From contig NZ_CP104213.1 of assembly GCF_025244745.1 (NCBI RefSeq), forward strand, positions 1,700,001 through 1,764,000: a stretch of 64,000 nucleotides of DNA, written 5' to 3'. Both the position numbers and the translations under genes were made by a program. Of the stretch, positions 59,644 through 64,000 are shown piece after piece; position 1 is the first letter of the stretch; each line of letters opens with the position of its first letter. The notes below the pieces were generated by a model. It was not told where the DNA came from, did not search any database, and saw only the letters and a list, made by a program, of their open reading frames with translations. The DNA comes from Deinococcus rubellus. GTDB lineage: Bacteria; Deinococcota; Deinococci; Deinococcales; Deinococcaceae.

Positions 59644-60519
59644 GAGGCTGGTGGACAGCCTATCCAAGGATGGGCCTGAGTTTAGTCAGTAACAGAACGC
59701 AGGCGGCGACGAAGTGGAAGCCGATCAAGGTCGAGGACAGCCGTTCCAGATCACGCCCCAATCGACGAAAGCGCGACAACCACGCCAGCGAACGTTCCAC
59801 CACCCATCGTTTCGGCAGCAAGACAAATCCCCGTGAAGCGTCCGGACGCTTCACGACGATCAACTCAATATTGCTTTTGCGCGCCGCATTCTGCGCTTGT
59901 TCTCCGGTGTAGCCCTGATCGGCAAATACGACCTCCAGCATCCCACCTGTGAGCTCCTGGGCGCTGTGACACAGCGCCTCTACCTGCGCGCGATCCTGTT
60001 CGTTGGCCGGCGACGTGGTCAAGGTCAACAGGTGACCCAGCGTATCCACCGCCAGATGGACCTTGGTACCCTTGCGCTTCTTCGCTCCATCGAACCCGGC
60101 ACGGTGACCACTTTCCGGGGTGCTTTGCAACGTGCGGCTGTCGATGATGATCGCCGTCGGCTCGCCGGCACGTTGCTGTTGAACGCGACTGAGCATCCGT
60201 CAGTCGTGTACGGCGTTCTCAAAGCACCCCGCTTCGAACCACCGCTTCGCCTGACTGCGGACCACTTCTGCTGGTGGAAGATCGTGCGGCAGAAATGCCC
60301 ATTGCGCCCCCGTTCGACTCATCCACAACAACGCATTCAAGACCTCTCGCAGCGGAAATTTCCGCTGCGGGGCATCCTCAGGGGTTAAGGCCAGGTACGG
60401 CAATAAAAAGTGGTACGTCTCGTCATCTACATCACTTGGGTACGCACGGCGATCCATCCGTCCAGTTTGCCAGCGACAAAATCATCCCGTCAAACTTCGA
60501 TTCCCTCTCAACCAGCCTC
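59644..60519 (-). mobile_element. IS5-family (IS427-like) insertion sequence, copy 2 (876 bp)
   Basis: Inverted copy of the element at 44204-45079, with the same length and encoded proteins, flanked by TA at 59642-59643 and 60520-60521. The two copies bracket 14.6 kb and could recombine to invert it. It lies between the aldo/keto reductase and mraY genes without breaking a recognised gene. Confidence 0.92.
59660..60457 (-). pseudogene. IS5-family transposase with an in-frame TGA (copy 2)
   Basis: Same content as the transposase at 44266-45063, read on the minus strand from 60457. The first open section ends NAVHD before TGA at 60200-60202, then continues in the same frame as [12 protein letters not shown]. 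Both copies carry the identical stop, so if the stop were an inactivating mutation, it must have been present before the element last moved. Confidence 0.85.
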
Positions 60520-60665
60520 TAGAGCTTGTGACAGGGCGTCACGGGTCCGTTTGGGCTGGCCGGGAGGCCCGGCAGGTTTCAAACTGCCGGAGTGTTCGGG
60601 CCGGACTTGCAAGCCGCTTTAACGCAGCGTCTGACCCGACCTGCCTGACCCGATCCGCGCGGCCT
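60520..60665. other. Short gap between IS copy 2 and mraY
   Basis: 146 bp with small inverted repeats (CGGCAG...CTGCCG near 60580-60600) that could end mraY transcription. No ORF or promoter is supported. Confidence 0.35.
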
Positions 60666-61586
60666 TCACCACTTCCCGCCCATCAAGCCCCAGGCCGCCG
60701 CTGTCGCCAGCGCGGTGATGACCCAGAACCGGACCGTGACCTGGGTTTCCTTCCAGCCGCTGAGTTCGAAGTGATGCTGAATCGGACTCATCTTAAAAAC
60801 GCGCCTGCCGGTGGTCTTGAACGAGGCGACCTGAATGATGACGCTCAGCACCGCGACCACCGGGATGATCGCCGCCACCGGCAGCAGCCAGGGATCGCCG
60901 TAGAGGACGTAGACGCCCGCCGCCACCGCGCCGATGGCGTGGCTGCCCATGTCGCCCATGAAGACGCGGGCTGGGTGGGCGTTGTACCACATGAAGCCCA
61001 GCACCGCCCCGACCAGCAGCAGCGCAGCGGGCGAGACGCCCAGAAACGGCAGCAGCACGATCAGGCTGACCCCGCCGAGCAGTCCGTCGAGCCCGTCGGT
61101 GAAGTTGAAGGCATTGACGGCGGCCACCATCACCAGCGTGATCAGCACCACGTCCCACACTGGCCCGAAGCTCCGGACCAGCAGGTGTGACGCGAGTGGC
61201 GCAGCAAAATAGGCGAAGACCGCCCCGACGATCAGTTGCAGCGGAAACTTCTCGCGGGCCAGCAGTTCCTTCTTGCCGCCCACCATCCGCCAGCGAATCT
61301 TGAGAAAATCGTCGACAAAGCCGATCAGGCCCATGAAGGTGGCCGAGAGCACGATCATGATCTCGCGGGTGCGGTTGCTGCCTTCCAGCGGGTTGATCAG
61401 AAAATAGATGAGCCACATCGCCAGGAAGGCCAGCACGAAGGCCACGCCGCCCGCCGTGGGGGTGCCTTCCTTTTTCAGATGGGTTTGCGGCCCTTCTTTG
61501 CGAACCGGCTGGCCCCAGCCGCGCAGCTTGGAGACGTGAATGAACAGGCCCAGAAAGAACCACGAGAGCAGCGCCGTGAGAATCAT
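60666..61586 (-). CDS. mraY: Phospho-N-acetylmuramoyl-pentapeptide transferase
   Basis: A 306-residue MraY making lipid I from UDP-MurNAc-pentapeptide and undecaprenyl phosphate. Catalytic segments are FVDDFLKI (DD), NFTDGLDGL and [11 protein letters not shown] (HHH-type region in [12 protein letters not shown]). The roughly ten-helix membrane pattern is standard. It lies in the murF-lipoprotein-mraY order on the minus strand, with 97 bp between its start and the lipoprotein stop. Confidence 0.96.
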   Translation of the reverse strand: MILTALLSWFFLGLFIHVSKLRGWGQPVRKEGPQTHLKKEGTPTAGGVAFVLAFLAMWLIYFLINPLEGSNRTREIMIVLSATFMGLIGFVDDFLKIRWRMVGGKKELLAREKFPLQLIVGAVFAYFAAPLASHLLVRSFGPVWDVVLITLVMVAAVNAFNFTDGLDGLLGGVSLIVLLPFLGVSPAALLLVGAVLGFMWYNAHPARVFMGDMGSHAIGAVAAGVYVLYGDPWLLPVAAIIPVVAVLSVIIQVASFKTTGRRVFKMSPIQHHFELSGWKETQVTVRFWVITALATAAAWGLMGGKW

Positions 61587-61683
61587 GCAGGCTCCGGTGC
61601 AGAGAGAATGGAAGCATTTGAATGTTCAGACACAATGGGGGCAGAGTAGCACGGTGGTTTTTGGGCCGGTCTGGTAGAGGGTG

Positions 61684-62433
61684 TCAGGGCCGCACTTCCC
61701 GCAGATCGCTCAGAAAGACTCTCAGTTGCCCCGCCGCGCTCAGGGTCACGATGCGCCCGCCCACCGTGCCGATCAGGCCGGGGCCATGCGGCAGGCTTGT
61801 CACCGTCTTGCCCGCGCCGTCCAGGCGTTCCAGCGCCGCGCCTGTGAGTCGGTAGAGGCCCGCGTCCGTCTGCACGGTGGGCACGTTGGCGGTGGCCGCG
61901 CCGCGCCCCGGTAGGCTGTAGAGGTACGACTGCGCTCCGGCACTCAGCAGCGTGGGCGGACTGCCGGGTCGGTACAGATTGCCGCCGACCAGGGCGTATT
62001 CCTCGCCGTCGCCGCCGGTCAGCACTGCTGCCGGAAAGCCCAGCAGGCCGTCCGCCGCGCTGCCGGAATAGGTCACGGCGCTGCCGTCTTGCAAATACAC
62101 CCGCTGGTGACTGAGCCGCACCGCCCGGCCCACCACCTGCGTCTCGGGCGGCCCGTCGAGGGTCACGATGAGTCCCGCGTCGGGCAAGGCTCCCCAGGCC
62201 ACGCTGCCCACCCAGGCGGCGGCCACGGCGGGCGTCGGCAGTGGGGCAGGCTGCACCCGGAAGCTGGGCGCGCGCGCCACGAAAGCTTTGCCGCCCGCCA
62301 CCCAGGTCACGCCCGCGTCGGTGAAGTCGGCCTGGAAGGGCAGGGCATTGGTATTCGCCTGGGTTCGCTGAATCTGGGCAGGAGCGCAGGCACTCAGCAG
62401 GCCCAGCAGCGCCAGGGAGTAGAGGCGCTTCAT
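61684..62433 (-). CDS. Hypothetical lipoprotein, beta-propeller-like, in the mur operon
   Basis: 249 residues from ATG 62433, overlapping the murF stop (ATGA), so translation is coupled. The signal MKRLYSLALLGLLSACAPAQ has lipobox LSAC. The mature region has repeated short beta-type segments (GRAVRLSHQRVYLQDGSAV, GGNLYRPGSPPTL, DAGLYRLTGAALERLDGAGK) resembling a small propeller. No enzyme motif is visible. Its place between murF and mraY suggests a role in cell-wall synthesis or its monitoring. Confidence 0.7.
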   Translation of the reverse strand: MKRLYSLALLGLLSACAPAQIQRTQANTNALPFQADFTDAGVTWVAGGKAFVARAPSFRVQPAPLPTPAVAAAWVGSVAWGALPDAGLIVTLDGPPETQVVGRAVRLSHQRVYLQDGSAVTYSGSAADGLLGFPAAVLTGGDGEEYALVGGNLYRPGSPPTLLSAGAQSYLYSLPGRGAATANVPTVQTDAGLYRLTGAALERLDGAGKTVTSLPHGPGLIGTVGGRIVTLSAAGQLRVFLSDLREVRP

Positions 62434-63701
62434 TCGCCTTCCCAGCTCAGCAGGGCGTCCACCACGCTCTCCAGGCCCACGCCTTCCTGCAAGCGCTTTT
62501 CCGGTGTCCACGAGATGCCCCGGCTGGCCTTGACCAGCACCACGTCGCCGCTTTGCAGTTCGGGGCGCAGGGCTTCGAGGAGCTCCGGCACTGTGCGGTA
62601 AGCGTGTTCGCCCAGCAGTGCGGCGAACAGGCCGACGCCGTAGGTCACATCGGCGTGCTGGCGAGCAGACCCACCGATTTCAGCGTGCATGGTCTGCTCG
62701 TCCTCGCCGAGTTCCAGCATCCGGCCCAGCACGCTGATCTTGCGCCCTCCATACGCGCCCAGCGATGCCAGCGCGGCTCTGACACTCAGCGGCGAGGCGT
62801 TGTAGGTGTCGTCGATGATGGTGAAGCGCCCCGGCAGCACCCGGTAGCGGCCCCCCGGCACCCGAACGGCGGTGAGGCGCTCGGCGGCGGCTGACACATC
62901 AAGTCCGGCCTGCCCGGCCAGCGCCAGGCCCAGTACGGCGGCCTCGGCCTGCACCTGTGAGGCCAGCGGCAGGTGGACCTCCACGCCCGCGAACCGGAAC
63001 GACGCGCCCGCTGCGCCGACTTTGAGCTGCTGTCCCGCGTGGGTCGCCGTGCCGAAGCCGTAGGTGTCCACGCCGGGAAACCAAGCGGCAGCCTGCTCTG
63101 AGACGAGTGTGCGCGGCGCTTCCAGAATGACGCCCTTCTCGCGGGCCACGCCGTCCAGACTACCGAGTGCTTCCAGGTGTGCCGCGCCGATACTGGTGAC
63201 GATGCCCACATCGGGCCGCACCAGATCGACGAGTTCGCGCATTTCACCCACGCGGTCAATGCCCATTTCGACCACCAGCGGCTGAGGCGAGCGGCCAAAC
63301 TCCAGCAGAAAGCAGGCGATGGCCGGGAGGGTGTTGAACACCGGCATGAAGTGGGCTTCCAGTGCGGCTGCGGCGTAGCTCTTGGCGGTGGTCTTGCCCA
63401 CCGAGCCGGTGATGCCGACGACCAGCGGGTTGTTTGCCCGCTCCTGTCTGGCCCAGGCGAACAGCGCTTGGCGGGCGTCCGCGACCCGCACGGCGCGCGG
63501 CACATCCAGGTCGGTCAGGACGAAGGGTGCGCCGCGCGAGAGCGCCTGCTCCGCGAAAGCGTTGCCGTGCATCTGTTCGCCGGGCAGGGCCACGAACGCC
63601 GTGTCGGGGTCAGCCTGGCGCGAGTCCCAGGTGAGGCGCTGGGCGGGCCTGGCCCCGGTGTGAACGGCGGCGGCAAACGGCAGATCGGTGAGCTGGAGCA
63701 T
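62430..63701 (-). CDS. murF: UDP-N-acetylmuramoyl-tripeptide--D-alanyl-D-alanine ligase
   Basis: A 423-residue Mur ligase adding D-Ala-D-Ala to UDP-MurNAc-tripeptide. The ATP site is VGITGSVGKTTAKSYA (about residues 94-109), then PLVVEMGIDRVGEM, IGAAHLEALGS and the late DDTYNASPLSVRAAL, which are MurF signatures. TATACT lies 7 nt before the ATG (leaderless), so this gene heads the operon. It overlaps the lipoprotein gene. Confidence 0.96.
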   Translation of the reverse strand: MLQLTDLPFAAAVHTGARPAQRLTWDSRQADPDTAFVALPGEQMHGNAFAEQALSRGAPFVLTDLDVPRAVRVADARQALFAWARQERANNPLVVGITGSVGKTTAKSYAAAALEAHFMPVFNTLPAIACFLLEFGRSPQPLVVEMGIDRVGEMRELVDLVRPDVGIVTSIGAAHLEALGSLDGVAREKGVILEAPRTLVSEQAAAWFPGVDTYGFGTATHAGQQLKVGAAGASFRFAGVEVHLPLASQVQAEAAVLGLALAGQAGLDVSAAAERLTAVRVPGGRYRVLPGRFTIIDDTYNASPLSVRAALASLGAYGGRKISVLGRMLELGEDEQTMHAEIGGSARQHADVTYGVGLFAALLGEHAYRTVPELLEALRPELQSGDVVLVKASRGISWTPEKRLQEGVGLESVVDALLSWEGE

Positions 63702-63851
63702 GGCTAGGAGTATAGGCAGGGCGGGAAGTGGGAAGCGCTTTTGCCCGGTAACGCGGGCGAGGGGTCCGTCTGTTGGGTGTGGTCGGTAAATGCTGGGGCG
63801 AAGGCTACTTTCACCAGCGCTAGAGTATTTGTCATAAAAATTTCAGGATTT

Positions 63852-63880
63852 TTGTCACCGTGTGGAGCGAGTCAAATATA
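63852..63880 (+). promoter_or_regulatory. Sigma-70-type promoter candidate at the right edge
   Basis: TTGTCA (63852-63857), a 17-bp spacer and AATATA (63875-63880) form a reasonable sigma-70 promoter reading rightwards. It precedes a possible gene start at 63930-63951. Confidence 0.4.
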
Positions 63881-63929
63881 TGCCAGAGCAGGTGGGGGCG
63901 GGTAGATCCATATGGGAGGAGAGGCATAG

Positions 63930-64000
63930 TTGTCCTCACAGGCGTCCGTCATGCCCAAGATAGCGGAATTGCTGGGGCGCTTTTCCGCACCGATGGAACG
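63930..64000 (+). CDS. Possible gene start, truncated by the window edge
   Basis: From TTG 63930, after GGGAGGAGAGG, the frame stays open to the edge: SSQASVMPKIAELLGRFSAP, with an alternative ATG at 63951. Only about 23 codons are visible, so no product can be named. A promoter-like sequence lies 50 bp upstream. Confidence 0.35.
   Translation, partial: MSSQASVMPKIAELLGRFSAPME

Overview
The window is a 64 kb, mostly GC-rich bacterial chromosome segment that fits Deinococcus. It carries an Rsr (bacterial Ro60) gene with Y-RNA-like structures upstream. Many genes have a TANNNT promoter element only 5-8 nt before the start codon, the leaderless-mRNA arrangement described in Deinococcus. The core gene order is rpsB-tsf-pyrH-frr-cdsA ... 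dxr-rseP. No rRNA, tRNA, CRISPR array or prophage was seen.

Layout. 1-6954: proB (cut by the window edge), a MarR regulator with an MFS exporter, hemB, a Ser/Thr kinase overlapping holA, a TspO-like membrane protein and a hypothetical membrane protein. 7099-13463: a visibly AT-richer type IV pilin operon (a PilX-like protein and three prepilins). Its last gene is broken by an IS630-type element (TA duplication) and an IS4-type element (9-bp duplication). Removing both restores one 312-codon minor pilin frame. 13560-22534: pyrG, map, the RNase P RNA gene, a pseudouridine synthase, then rpsB-tsf-pyrH-frr-cdsA.

22631-28276: a CUT1 ABC importer with two tandem paralogous binding proteins, two permeases and an adjacent glycerophosphodiester phosphodiesterase, but no ATPase. 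It lies between cdsA and dxr. 28358-35900: dxr-rseP, metG (preceded by a Met-rich mini-ORF and an attenuator-like terminator), a secreted protein, and an MhqO-MhqD-like fusion downstream of a MarR gene. 35947-44204: sppA, a BMP-type lipoprotein, ligA-asp23-nusB-folD, a DUF212 membrane protein and coaE.

44204-60519: a segment bracketed by two inverted 876-bp IS5-type elements that look identical. Inside are a YkgJ protein, LtrA, a secreted nuclease lipoprotein, a GNAT, the Y-RNA/rsr locus, a lipoprotein, a globin-amidohydrolase pair, an ABC-2 exporter, an alpha/beta hydrolase, an RsmC-like methyltransferase, TerB and an aldo/keto reductase. 60666-63701: murF-lipoprotein-mraY. The end holds a promoter-like sequence and perhaps the start of another gene.

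The strongest leads are the paired Y-RNA-like structures upstream of rsr, the metG leader peptide/attenuator, the in-frame TGA codons in transposases of two IS families (one shared by both IS5 copies), the -1 frameshift site in the IS630-type element, and the reconstructable double IS hit in the minor pilin.
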